Below, in pieces: positions 37,765 to 44,813 of a stretch of DNA of 64,000 bases. The stretch comes from Anaeromyxobacter oryzae (GTDB taxonomy: Bacteria > Myxococcota > Myxococcia > Myxococcales > Anaeromyxobacteraceae), in assembly GCF_023169945.1 (NCBI RefSeq), contig NZ_AP025591.1:1076501-1140500 (forward strand), read 5' to 3'. The translations under genes were made by a program, and so were the position numbers. Every line of letters begins with the position of its first letter. Position 1 is the first letter of the stretch. Below the pieces are notes generated by a model, which had not been told where the DNA came from, did no database searches, and saw nothing but the letters and a program-made list of their open reading frames with translations.

Positions 37765-37780
37765 GGTTGGTCAACCAACC
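37765..37780. promoter_or_regulatory. Probable TetR operator
   Basis: GGTTGG-TCAA-CCAACC, a 6-bp inverted repeat with a 4-bp centre, ends 5 bp before the regulator start codon. A TTGACG hexamer (possible -35) sits at 37737-37742. Its size and place fit an autorepression site for the TetR protein that follows. Confidence 0.5.
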
Positions 37781-37784
37781 AACT

Positions 37785-38393
37785 ATGGCACGCCCGACCA
37801 ACACCGAGGAGCGTCGCGCCGAGATCGTCGCCGGCCTCCGCAAGGTCATGGCGCGCCGCGGATACGAGGGTGCGTCCGTGGCCGAGATCGCCCGTGCGGC
37901 GGGCCTCGCGCCGGGGCTCGTCCACTACCACTTCCACGACAAGCGGGAGATCCTCCTCGCCCTCCTCGAGCAGCTGGTCCGGGAGGCCGGCGAGCGCGCG
38001 CAGCGCGCCCTCGCGCGCGGTGGCAAGGAGCCGCTGGAGCGCCTGGAGGTATACCTCGACGCCTTCCTCTCCAGAGAGGCTGACCCTGACCCCGAGGCGG
38101 TCGCGTGCTGGGTCGCCATCGGAGCGGAAGCCATCCGGGACGCGAAGGTGAAGAAGGCTTACGGCGTGGCGCTCCGGACCTCCGCGGCCGCCGTCGAGGC
38201 CCTCGTCATGGAGGCGCTCGCGGCTTCGGGCGGGAAGCCTGCAGAAGCGAAGGTCATCGCCGCCGCGCTTCACGCCGCCATCCAGGGCTACCTGCTCGTG
38301 TCGGTGACGGCGCCGGAGCTCGTCCCTCGGGGCTCCGCGGCTGGAGCCACGCGACGGCTCGCGCGCATGCTGATCCAGGGGGCTCTGCCATGA
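37785..38393 (+). CDS. TetR/AcrR-family transcriptional regulator
   Basis: A 202-residue regulator with the start at ATG 37785 (MARPTNTEERRAEIV). The helix-turn-helix is at about residues 28-53 (YEGASVAEIARAAGLAPGLVHYHFHDKREIL), and the C-terminal ligand/dimer domain follows. It resembles the BetI-like branch (VHYHFHDK, a TetR_C domain spanning residues 80-190). A GGTTGG/CCAACC inverted repeat lies just before the start. The stop overlaps the next start (ATGA), so the following membrane protein is co-transcribed and is probably under this regulator. Confidence 0.9.
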   Translation: MARPTNTEERRAEIVAGLRKVMARRGYEGASVAEIARAAGLAPGLVHYHFHDKREILLALLEQLVREAGERAQRALARGGKEPLERLEVYLDAFLSREADPDPEAVACWVAIGAEAIRDAKVKKAYGVALRTSAAAVEALVMEALAASGGKPAEAKVIAAALHAAIQGYLLVSVTAPELVPRGSAAGATRRLARMLIQGALP

Positions 38394-38977
38394 CCGGTCC
38401 CTGTCTTCTGGTGCTCGGCGCGCTGGGCGCGATCGGTGCGCCTCCCGTGCAGCATCACGCCGCCGGCCGGGAGGAGGTCCCCACGACCGCCCTCGTCGTC
38501 ATCGTGATCGTGCTGGCCGCGCTGCCGCTCCTGAAGCGCTTGCAGAAACGGCTGGAAAGGAAGACGCAGCTGCGCCTGCGCGTGGACGAGGCCGGCATCG
38601 AATGCGCATACCCCGGCGGTGTCTGCCGGCGAGCCGCCTGGGCGGACCTCACGGAGGTGCGAATCCGGACGACCTCCGAAGGACCGCACCTGGAGGATGT
38701 CTTCTGGGGCTTCCACACCGGCAGCGAGATGCCGCAGGTCATCGTCCCGCACGAGGTCGCGGTGCAGTCGGAGCTCCTGGACGCGCTCCAGCGACGGTTA
38801 CCGGGCCTCGACGACGAGGCCGTCATCCGCGCCATGGGCTGCGGAGAGGACCGGTTCTTCGTGGTGTGGTCGGCCAGGGCAGCGCCTGCATCCGGGAGCG
38901 AGAGGGACGCTGGCCCAGGAGTGACCCACGAGGACGCGACGACGTCGAACCCGCAATCGCAATCAAATGGCACGTGA
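38390..38977 (+). CDS. Predicted membrane-anchored protein of unknown function
   Basis: A 195-residue protein translationally coupled to the TetR gene. A hydrophobic start (residues 3-17, maybe a signal sequence) and a membrane helix (about 32-48, TALVVIVIVLAALPLL) are followed by a basic stretch (KRLQKRLERKTQLRLR) and a soluble domain with PH-like features (VDEAGIECAYPGGVCRRAAWADLTEVRIRT). The tail is polar and disordered. No family is recognised with confidence. Its place suggests control by, or a role in signalling to, the TetR protein. Confidence 0.65.
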   Translation: MTGPCLLVLGALGAIGAPPVQHHAAGREEVPTTALVVIVIVLAALPLLKRLQKRLERKTQLRLRVDEAGIECAYPGGVCRRAAWADLTEVRIRTTSEGPHLEDVFWGFHTGSEMPQVIVPHEVAVQSELLDALQRRLPGLDDEAVIRAMGCGEDRFFVVWSARAAPASGSERDAGPGVTHEDATTSNPQSQSNGT

Positions 38978-39093
38978 CCGAGTTGCGGCGGTTCGCGGAG
39001 GCGGGCGCGATCGAGCCGGCCGCGCCATCGTCCCACCGACGTCGCCCCCGGGTTCTCGCGCCGAAGTGGGGCGAGTGGGGCCAGAACGATGAA

Positions 39094-39125
39094 GCGCGCG
39101 AGCCCGGTTTGCAGGGCTCGCGCGC
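39094..39125. terminator. Strong 12-bp hairpin, probable terminator
   Basis: GCGCGCGAGCCC (39094-39105) and GGGCTCGCGCGC (39114-39125) pair perfectly around an 8-nt loop. It can end the TetR operon on the plus strand. On the minus strand it lies just past the tRNA-Cys fragment and may be the tRNA's original terminator before the island inserted. Confidence 0.5.
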
Positions 39126-39151
39126 TCAGGTGCGCCGAAGTACTGGGACTT

Positions 39152-39196
39152 CCGAGAGGCACCGGGCGGATTCGAACCGCCGAATACGGGTTTTGC
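39152..39196 (-). repeat. Left attachment site: 3' fragment of tRNA-Cys
   Basis: These 45 bp are identical to 44814-44858 inside and next to the intact tRNA-Cys gene. They cover the tRNA from the GCA anticodon to its 3' end plus five further bases. A tRNA 3' remnant far from the intact copy is the usual scar of site-specific integration at a tRNA gene. Confidence 0.85.
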
Positions 39197-39323
39197 GCGC
39201 GCTCGCGTTCCGCGACGAGCCCTGCCGAGCGGCGACGACGACGTTGCGCTCGGCAAGGTGCGCAGCGTGGGGCGCCGTCGAGATCGAGCCGGGGACTTGG
39301 CGCGCTGTGCGCGCGCGGGCCAG

Positions 39324-39749
39324 CTATTGCGGGCGAACCGCGAACGCTGCGGCTAGTCGCTCAGCGACCCACTCGAGGACCGCACTCTGGTCGGCCGTCC
39401 CCTCCACGACGAGCGTGACGAAGGCCTCCGCCTCATCCACTGTCGCATCGACCGTGAGGTCCATGGCGGCCAACACCTCGGTCGCGGCGAGCCACGCGAT
39501 GCGCTTGTTGCCGTCCACGTAGCAGTGGTTTCGCGCGAGGTAGTAGAGCAGATGCGCCGCGAACAGGAGCTTCTGAGTCGAGTCGTCCTCGCCCAGGTAC
39601 GCCTGCGCGTTCCACGCGGCGCCCAGGCTCGCGTTCACGCAGCCGACCTTCAACGTGCCGGGGTCGCCACCGTGCTTCTGGAGGCTCGCCTCGTGGAGAT
39701 CCTCGAGGCGAGCCTCCGTCACGAACTCATCCCACGGCGTCTCGCTCAC
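39324..39749 (-). CDS. Doc/Fic-family (death-on-curing) toxin-like protein
   Basis: A 141-residue protein of the Doc branch of the Fic superfamily. The active-site motif is HCYVDGNKRIAW (H near residue 74), matching HxFx(D/N)xNKR with Tyr in place of Phe. Doc proteins phosphorylate EF-Tu; Fic proteins AMPylate. The N-terminal half has the expected helices (LHEASLQKHGGDPG). The GTG start overlaps the upstream gene's stop (GTGA), so the two are translated together. Unlike phage P1 doc, the partner is a large protein rather than a Phd-type antitoxin. Confidence 0.88.
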   Translation of the reverse strand: MSETPWDEFVTEARLEDLHEASLQKHGGDPGTLKVGCVNASLGAAWNAQAYLGEDDSTQKLLFAAHLLYYLARNHCYVDGNKRIAWLAATEVLAAMDLTVDATVDEAEAFVTLVVEGTADQSAVLEWVAERLAAAFAVRPQ

Positions 39750-40555
39750 TGCGCGAGCCTCTTGAGGAGCTCCTCCCAGTGGGACAGGAGGTACTCCTTC
39801 CGCGCGCGCGGGTCCGCAAACGTGAAGGACTCTCGCATCGGCCGAATCCAGAGCAGCTTCAGAGCACGTCCCGACCGCAGAATCATCGCTCTAACCGGCT
39901 CCTGCCGAAGCTCGATGGCGCGCTCGACCTGCTCCATCGTCGCGGTGCACGAGTACTTTCGCTCGTCCGCCGAGATCCGCACCTCTGGAGCGTCGAACTC
40001 GAACCCGAGCCCCACGATCGCGCCCTTCACCTCAAGCAACGCGGGAGCCGCCGGCGGGAGCTCCGGCAGCTTCATCGTCCCGAGGCTCACTTCGTGGAGG
40101 ATCGCGCCGTTCCGGCGAAGCTCGTACCGCTGCCCATGGATACCGCTGGGAAGGCGCGAGAGGTACCGACGGACGAGCGCGTTCTCCGCGCGGCCCCTAC
40201 CCTCCGCCTCGATCGCGGTCAGCAGTCGTCGCGTCGCGCGCTCAGGCAGGTCCTCGAGGAGCGGCATGTTCGCGCCGGGCTCTACACGCATCCGGCAGAC
40301 GGCGCCGAGTTCAAGAGAGCCCTCACCGATGGTCGTGAGCTCCAGGTCGAGGAGCCGCGCGCGCTCGGCGAGGCGGCCGCCCTTGCGGCCGTAGTTCGGA
40401 TCGTCGCTGGCATCGCGCACGAGTCCGGACGCGATCCGGCGGACCGCGGCGAGCAGAGCGGTCAGCGCTGGGCCGAACGCGTCAAGGCTGAGCCGGTGCT
40501 CCGCCAACCCGGGCGCGGTCCCGTCCCAGTGGATGTGGAGCTGCGTCTCCTGCAC
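39746..40555 (-). CDS. Unrecognised 269-residue partner of the Doc-like gene
   Basis: I do not recognise this family. The protein is soluble, with no signal peptide or Cys cluster, a mixed alpha/beta pattern and a C-terminal half rich in beta strands (AILHEVSLGTMKLPELP, EVRISADERKYSCTATMEQVERA). GTG start with GAGGAGG six bases upstream. Its stop overlaps the Doc-like start, which is the order antitoxin then toxin. It may neutralise the toxin, but at 269 residues it is far larger than Phd-type antitoxins, so it may instead be a sensor or target-modifying partner. Confidence 0.75.
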   Translation of the reverse strand: MQETQLHIHWDGTAPGLAEHRLSLDAFGPALTALLAAVRRIASGLVRDASDDPNYGRKGGRLAERARLLDLELTTIGEGSLELGAVCRMRVEPGANMPLLEDLPERATRRLLTAIEAEGRGRAENALVRRYLSRLPSGIHGQRYELRRNGAILHEVSLGTMKLPELPPAAPALLEVKGAIVGLGFEFDAPEVRISADERKYSCTATMEQVERAIELRQEPVRAMILRSGRALKLLWIRPMRESFTFADPRARKEYLLSHWEELLKRLAQ

Positions 40556-41162
40556 GCCTGCCTCCTCTGCTAGTCGTACATACTACGGAGGGCCGTCAAG
40601 TTCCTGTCCCATGGCGTCCCGAGTGGTTTTCCTCGCAGGGTAGCCGCCACGCAAGGGTGCAACCGGTCGCCGCTTTGTCGCCAGAGAGCCGTCCCGCCCC
40701 GCGAACGTTCCCGGTACGCTCTGCGCCGTGACCGACTTATCCCCTCTCGCCCGGGTCTGCGCGAGCGACGAAGCTGTCACGCGGCGTCGCCGACGCCGCG
40801 CTCGCCGAGCTCGGACACGACGAACGCCGTGACGAGGATGGCAAGGTCGTCATCGGCCGGCGCGCGGGTCCGGTCCCGGGGCGACATCGAGGAACGCGGC
40901 CGCGAGGCTGCCGGCGATGCCCTGCTCAACCCGGCGCGGCCCGGATCCGCTCCCGCCGCGCGCTCCGCGACCGGCGCCATCACGAAGAGCGTGAGGACGC
41001 AGCACGCATCCGACGGAGGAGCCGATCTCCATCCCGCTCGACTTCACGGAGGACGTCGAGGAGCGCAAGTACGGGGACGACGCGGGGCTCGAGAGCGAAG
41101 CTGCGTAAAGCATCCCGTCGCAGCGACGCGCCGCTTTCAACGGACGCGACGCCCGCAGGACT
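40556..41162. other. Gene-poor part of the island with broken fragments
   Basis: Contains the promoter side of the Doc pair (minus-strand TTGACG at 40594-40599), a FliP/SctR-like fragment (listed separately) and a short plus-strand tail ending in TAA at 41106-41108 (EEPISIPLDFTEDVEERKY...) without a start codon. No complete gene is seen. Confidence 0.45.
40777..41000 (-). pseudogene. Frameshifted remnant resembling FliP/SctR (flagellar or type III export)
   Basis: On the minus strand, one frame gives VLTLFVMAPVAER, a neighbouring frame gives EQGIAGSLAAAFLDV, and the first frame again gives DDDLAILVTAFVVSELGE before a stop at 40777-40779. LTLFVMAPV and AFVVSEL match, in order, two conserved segments of the FliP/SctR export-gate family. 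The spacing is shorter than in intact proteins and two frame changes are needed, so this is a decayed fragment. Confidence 0.4.
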
Positions 41163-41648
41163 GTGCTTGATCCCGGTACGCGTGGTACGTTTCGTCGCCG
41201 CATTTACAGGGGGACCGGCAGTGCGAACGTCGCGTGCGCTGTTCTGCACAAGGTACTCGCGTTGAAAACCGGAGAGCTCGCAAACGGCGTCGGCCTCTGG
41301 CTTCTCGACTGCGTTCAGGACGCGCGTGCTCTTGGTGCGGTCGTCTTCGCGCTCATTGCGCTCACGTTCCTGGTTCGCTACACGCGCGACCGTACGGTCC
41401 CTGGTCGTGACGAGCTGCTACCATTCGTGAGCATCGCCGGAAGCATCATCTCGGTCGTGGTCGTCGTCGCGGTGTTTCTGCTGACGAAACCACCGGCCGT
41501 CGACCGCGCATCTCCGACTCTACTTGTCGTCGCGGGGTCCCTCACCACGATCTTCCTCGGGAACTCCGTCGTTCGACAGATTCGGACGGTGATGTTGCCG
41601 CCAGGCCCGAAGAACGCACCAACACCTCCGAAGCCTCCGGAGGCGTAG
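41163..41648 (+). CDS. Small integral membrane protein
   Basis: Up to 161 residues with three hydrophobic helices (about residues 53-71, 86-107 and 119-135) and a Pro-rich tail (PPGPKNAPTPPKPPEA). The start is not settled. GTG 41163 opens the frame, while TTG 41262 (LKTGELANG) would give 128 residues with all helices kept. No family is recognised. More A/T-rich than host genes, in keeping with island cargo. It ends 8 bp from the convergent next gene. Confidence 0.6.
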   Translation: MLDPGTRGTFRRRIYRGTGSANVACAVLHKVLALKTGELANGVGLWLLDCVQDARALGAVVFALIALTFLVRYTRDRTVPGRDELLPFVSIAGSIISVVVVVAVFLLTKPPAVDRASPTLLVVAGSLTTIFLGNSVVRQIRTVMLPPGPKNAPTPPKPPEA

Positions 41649-41656
41649 CGCTCCAC

Positions 41657-42034
41657 TTACGTTACGTGAGGGTCGACAGAGTTCCGTTTTGCCATCGCGT
41701 GGTGCCGATAAGACGAACCAGCGACCGCCGCCACGACGCCCATCGCTGCTGCACCGATACCGGCACCGATGAGGCCAGCAGCAAGCGCCCCGATGACCGC
41801 GCCGATTGCGGCACCGGACGTGAAGAAGCCCGAGCCTGCAGGTGTCGGAACGTTTCCCTTCTCGTCTGAGTACACGACTCGCCCGCTCGGCAATACGACA
41901 ACGAATCGTTCAGTCTTCGAATAGGGGTCGCGATACCGGTAAACAAGACGCGCACCGGGCCCCCGTCGGACGAACCGGTAGTACTTGGGTGGCGTTCCGC
42001 CGCTCGGCGCCGGTGCGCGATCACGCCGCTTCAT
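41657..42034 (-). CDS. Small Gly-zipper membrane protein
   Basis: ATG 42034 gives 125 residues. A basic, Pro-rich start is followed by a short beta-rich part (KTERFVVVLPSGRVVYSDEKGN). A long Gly/Ala-rich membrane segment (about 75-112, GAAIGAVIGALAAGLIGAGIG) follows, typical of Gly-zipper helices that pack tightly or span the membrane twice. The C-terminus is basic. Function unknown. Confidence 0.6.
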   Translation of the reverse strand: MKRRDRAPAPSGGTPPKYYRFVRRGPGARLVYRYRDPYSKTERFVVVLPSGRVVYSDEKGNVPTPAGSGFFTSGAAIGAVIGALAAGLIGAGIGAAAMGVVAAVAGSSYRHHAMAKRNSVDPHVT

Positions 42035-42945
42035 GGCTGCACTCCCCACAACCAAGTTGTATCGGGCCCGACGGTAAGAAAGCAACCCCACGGGCGCCTG
42101 GCAGGGGGGCAGCCCCACCCGAGCCGCAGTCGAGACTGCACAAGCGACGGCAACGGCCCTGAACCTACGAGAACGCGCCTCCGCCCATGTCTCGCGGGGC
42201 GCGCCGGGTGCCGCCACGCACGAACGGCGGCATCGTCCCTCGCCTGGCAGGAGTCAGCCGACCCGAGTAGCGCCTCTCCCGCCATGTTCGGCCCCCGTGT
42301 CACCCCGAGAACCTCGCCGCCTGGCGAAGGGCGCTCTACATCGGCGAGCAGCTCGACGCCGCGACCTCGCGCCGCCTCATGGACGAGGGGTCGAGCAGCT
42401 CCACCGCGAGCTCGCCGAGGCGCGCATGACCTTCGCGATGAAGGCGGCCGCGCCGGCTCGCGGACGTCGCCGCGTTCGGTGGCTGCCGAACGTGCCGCGA
42501 CGCCGAGGCGCGCGCGCTCCTCGCGAAGTTGAACAGGATCGCGGACGGCGCGCCGGCGCCGGACTAGGCAGCCCCAGCGAGCGCCGGGGCGTGGGCTCTA
42601 ATCCGCCTCGTCGGGAACCCGGGCGCAGGGCGCACCGAAGCGCACGGGGGGATGGCTCCGACGCAGCCCCTGCGCCCAGGAGCGGCGCACGGTACTCGTA
42701 CACTCACGCGGCGGCAACACACTGAGTCGTGAACGAGGTCGTGACGATCGGAGGGTAACCCGCGCGCCACCGAGTCCTTGCTGACCACGCTTCGAGCGAC
42801 CGCCCAAGGAAGGCATGCGTCGGGGGTCGCTTTGTAGACATAGTTTTTCACGTTAAGTCTGGCCCCGGCGCACCATCCTCGGTCGCGACGCTGCGCTCCG
42901 AATCCACTAACCGGAGGAGTCCATGCACGATCACCACAAGGGAAG
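42035..42945. other. 910-bp island region without an intact gene
   Basis: Holds the shifted coding remnant at 42301-42567 and an eight-codon ORF (42923-42949) with a strong ribosome-binding site GGAGGA. The AT-rich patch TTTGTAGACATAGTTTTTCACG (near 42831-42852) may carry a promoter. Nothing else is supported. Confidence 0.5.
42301..42567 (+). pseudogene. Frameshifted remnant of an unidentified gene
   Basis: Three stretches look like real protein but need two frame changes: HPENLAAWRRALYIGEQLDAA..., then VEQLHRELAEARMTFAMKAAA, then ADVAAFGGCRTCRDAEARALLAKLNRIADG ending at TAG 42565-42567. The first and last share a frame, which fits one small deletion and one insertion. An in-frame stop at 42268-42270 closes the 5' side, so no start remains. 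Confidence 0.5.
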
Positions 42946-43494
42946 CTAGACGGCGCTTCGCAGTGCCGCTTCCAAGGCCTGCACCAATTGCGGCGTCAGT
43001 CCTCCATCTACAGTGGGTTGCAGCGGCGGGACCCAGCGCGCGAGGTCGGTCTCCATTGCAGTCCAGGCTTGCCGCGCCTCCTCCGAAGTCTTCGCGTGGC
43101 TGATCTCCACGAGGCGCGTCTCCAAAACGATGCCGACTTCACCGCCGAGCAAGAAATTCTTCGCGGCGACAATCCTCAGCGCCTCATCGAATTCCGCTAC
43201 TGCAGCAACGCGCGCCGCCTCGACTTGAGCGCGCTGCTCTACGGTAGGAGCGTTCGGGAGCTTGCGGGCTTTGATGAAGTGTCGCGTCTGCTGCAAGTGA
43301 TATCTCCCGACGGCGCTAAGAGCCTCAAGCAGAGCCTCGAGCTGCAGCTTCCGCAGTTCGGCGAAACGATGCTCGTCCCACTTCACGCGTTCTTGATGCC
43401 GGAACACGAGCCAACCGCCGAAGGCGGCGGCACCAAGGCCTAAGCCCTGCACCGCCGACACGACGCACTGCTGCCAGAACGGACCGTCCGCCAT
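42946..43494 (-). CDS. Membrane-anchored helical protein
   Basis: ATG 43494 gives 182 residues. A single membrane helix near the start (about residues 9-31, VVSAVQGLGLGAAAFGGWLVF) is followed by a long helical, charged domain (HQERVKWDEHRFAELRKLQLEALLEAL...), probably coiled coil, facing the cytoplasm. The upstream extension to 43584 is less likely. No family is recognised. Its composition differs from the host genes. The stop codon shares CTAG with the eight-codon plus-strand ORF. Confidence 0.6.
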   Translation of the reverse strand: MADGPFWQQCVVSAVQGLGLGAAAFGGWLVFRHQERVKWDEHRFAELRKLQLEALLEALSAVGRYHLQQTRHFIKARKLPNAPTVEQRAQVEAARVAAVAEFDEALRIVAAKNFLLGGEVGIVLETRLVEISHAKTSEEARQAWTAMETDLARWVPPLQPTVDGGLTPQLVQALEAALRSAV

Positions 43495-43590
43495 ATCCGA
43501 TGGTGTACCCGGAGAGGCTGACAGGGTGCAGTACTTAGGCGCCGACGATCGAAGCAGGACGGACTGCCCGGCGACGTGCCTCACCTCCGT

Positions 43591-43911
43591 CTACCTATGA
43601 ACGACAGCGAGGATGGTCGTGACCAGCGCCGCGAACGTCGCGAGCGCGGTCGCGATCCCCGCGATCATCGTCCACCGCGCACTCTCCCGCGCTGCCTGGA
43701 CTGCGGTCTCTTGGTCCGTGCGCGCGATGGTCATCTCGAGCGCGTGCCGGTGGTGCAGGAGCGCCTCCGTGCTCGCGTTCTCGGGATGGTCCAAGGCCTC
43801 CACGGCCTCGTCGTAGCTGGCGTCCGGCCGCGTGTGCCGGCGCACGAGTTCGATGTCGATGGTCTGGATCATCTCAAGGACGTCGTCCCGAGACCGATTC
43901 GCTTCGGACAT
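43591..43911 (-). CDS. Small C-tail-anchored protein
   Basis: A 106-residue protein. Helical, acidic N-terminal part (MSEANRSRDDVLEMIQTIDIEL) and one C-terminal membrane helix (about 80-102, TMIAGIATALATFAALVTTILAVV). It is co-directional with, and 96 bp upstream of, the preceding membrane-anchored gene, so the two may be one unit. Unknown function. Confidence 0.6.
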   Translation of the reverse strand: MSEANRSRDDVLEMIQTIDIELVRRHTRPDASYDEAVEALDHPENASTEALLHHRHALEMTIARTDQETAVQAARESARWTMIAGIATALATFAALVTTILAVVHR

Positions 43912-43977
43912 GCAGCCCCTGGCGCCTGATGAGCGCGATCAGAGCGTAGCAGCGCCGGCTGACAGAGCGCGGCTCGT

Positions 43978-44196
43978 CTACGACCCAATATTGAGGCAAG
44001 GCAACGACGGGTCGCGCCCGGGCACCGGGCTCTCGATCGCGACGCTGCCATGCTCGTCGACGAGGCGGAGGAGCGCGTCGAGGTCGGCGACGTCGAGCAC
44101 GGGCCGGTCCATCGGCATGAACGTGTCGCCGTCTCGCTTCCGCATGCGTTGCCACGCGGCGCCCGCGACGAGGAGCTTATTTGTCTCGAACTTCAT
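43978..44196 (-). CDS. Tiny protein, paralogue of its neighbour (second copy)
   Basis: 72 residues, ATG start that overlaps the stop of the upstream gene (44193-44196, ATGA). Its C-terminal half (DRPVLDVADLDALLRLVDEHGSV...) aligns with the neighbouring protein (GRLILSVPDLAALVKLAYRYDSV...), with conserved Leu/Val spacing and a final Pro-rich stretch. Probably a small alpha/beta protein. Function unknown; such tandem pairs occur among mobile-element cargo. Confidence 0.55.
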   Translation of the reverse strand: MKFETNKLLVAGAAWQRMRKRDGDTFMPMDRPVLDVADLDALLRLVDEHGSVAIESPVPGRDPSLPCLNIGS

Positions 44197-44399
44197 CCGA
44201 TGAGCTCAAGCCGGTAGAGCTTCGGCTCCAGATCCGGCCGCGGTGGCAGCACGCGCACGGAGTCGTATCGGTACGCGAGCTTCACGAGCGCTGCCAGGTC
44301 CGGCACGCTTAGGATGAGCCGACCGTCGAGAATCACCTGACCGTGCTCGTCTCGCTCCGAAAACGACCCTGTGCAGCTTCGGTCGACCTCGAACCTCAT
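44193..44399 (-). CDS. Tiny protein, paralogue of its neighbour (first copy)
   Basis: 68 residues (MRFEVDRSCTGSFSERDEHGQVIL...). The start M(K/R)FE and the DL-AL-L-...-SV core match the downstream protein, so the pair arose by duplication. Overlaps it by 4 bp. It begins just after the recombinase remnant in the same orientation. Confidence 0.55.
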   Translation of the reverse strand: MRFEVDRSCTGSFSERDEHGQVILDGRLILSVPDLAALVKLAYRYDSVRVLPPRPDLEPKLYRLELIG

Positions 44400-44430
44400 G
44401 CGCGGAACGGTACCAGGCGATGCTGACGCT

Positions 44431-44697
44431 CATCCCCTTTTGGTCACGGGACCAGCGGAGGAAGTCGAGCGCGAGCTCGGTCGTGAGGCGGATCGCCTCG
44501 CCGGCGAGCGCGGTGCGCGGGTCGTAGCCGTCGGGGTCGCGCTCGAACCGCGCGACATGGAGCGCGGCGCGCTCGTTCGTGCACCGCGTCGAGACCTCCT
44601 ACGACCGACCGTTCACCTTCCGGCGAATGTAGTAGACGCGCGTCCCGTCCTGCTCTTGCCACACGCGCCCGCCGCGCCAGGTGTCGACCCAGGGCAT
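44431..44697 (-). pseudogene. N-terminal remnant of a tyrosine-recombinase-like integrase
   Basis: From ATG 44697 the minus strand reads MPWVDTWRGGRVWQEQDG..., VYYIRRKVNGRS, then an in-frame TAG (44599-44601), and continues in the same frame EVSTRCTNERAALHVARFERDPDGY... to LDFLRWSRDQKG. This is the arm-binding N-terminus seen in phage-type integrases of myxobacteria. A Tyr codon probably became TAG. The core-binding and catalytic (R...HxxR...Y) parts are missing. It lies about 120 bp from the tRNA attachment site, where an island integrase belongs. Confidence 0.6.
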
Positions 44698-44778
44698 GCT
44701 GCGTTCTACATCAGCGATCTGCGGTCGCGAATGGAGTGGGAATAGAGCGAGTCGGCACGCCCTTCTCCAGGAAAGACA

Positions 44779-44811
44779 AAGGGCCCGAAACCTTAGTGGT
44801 TTCGGGCCCTT
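44779..44811 (-). terminator. Intrinsic terminator of tRNA-Cys
   Basis: A perfect 14-bp stem (AAGGGCCCGAAACC / GGTTTCGGGCCCTT, 5-nt loop). On the minus strand it starts 8 bases past the tRNA and is followed by TGTCTTTCC. It lies inside the island, so the element brought its own terminator for the tRNA. Confidence 0.75.
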
Positions 44812-44813
44812 CA

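Larger units (their letters stand above)
38978..39323. other. Intergenic region with island left junction
   Basis: No ORF here looks coding. It holds a 12-bp perfect hairpin (39094-39125) and the 3' tRNA-Cys fragment (39152-39196), the left attachment site of the island. The 39197-39323 part has no recognised feature. Confidence 0.6.
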
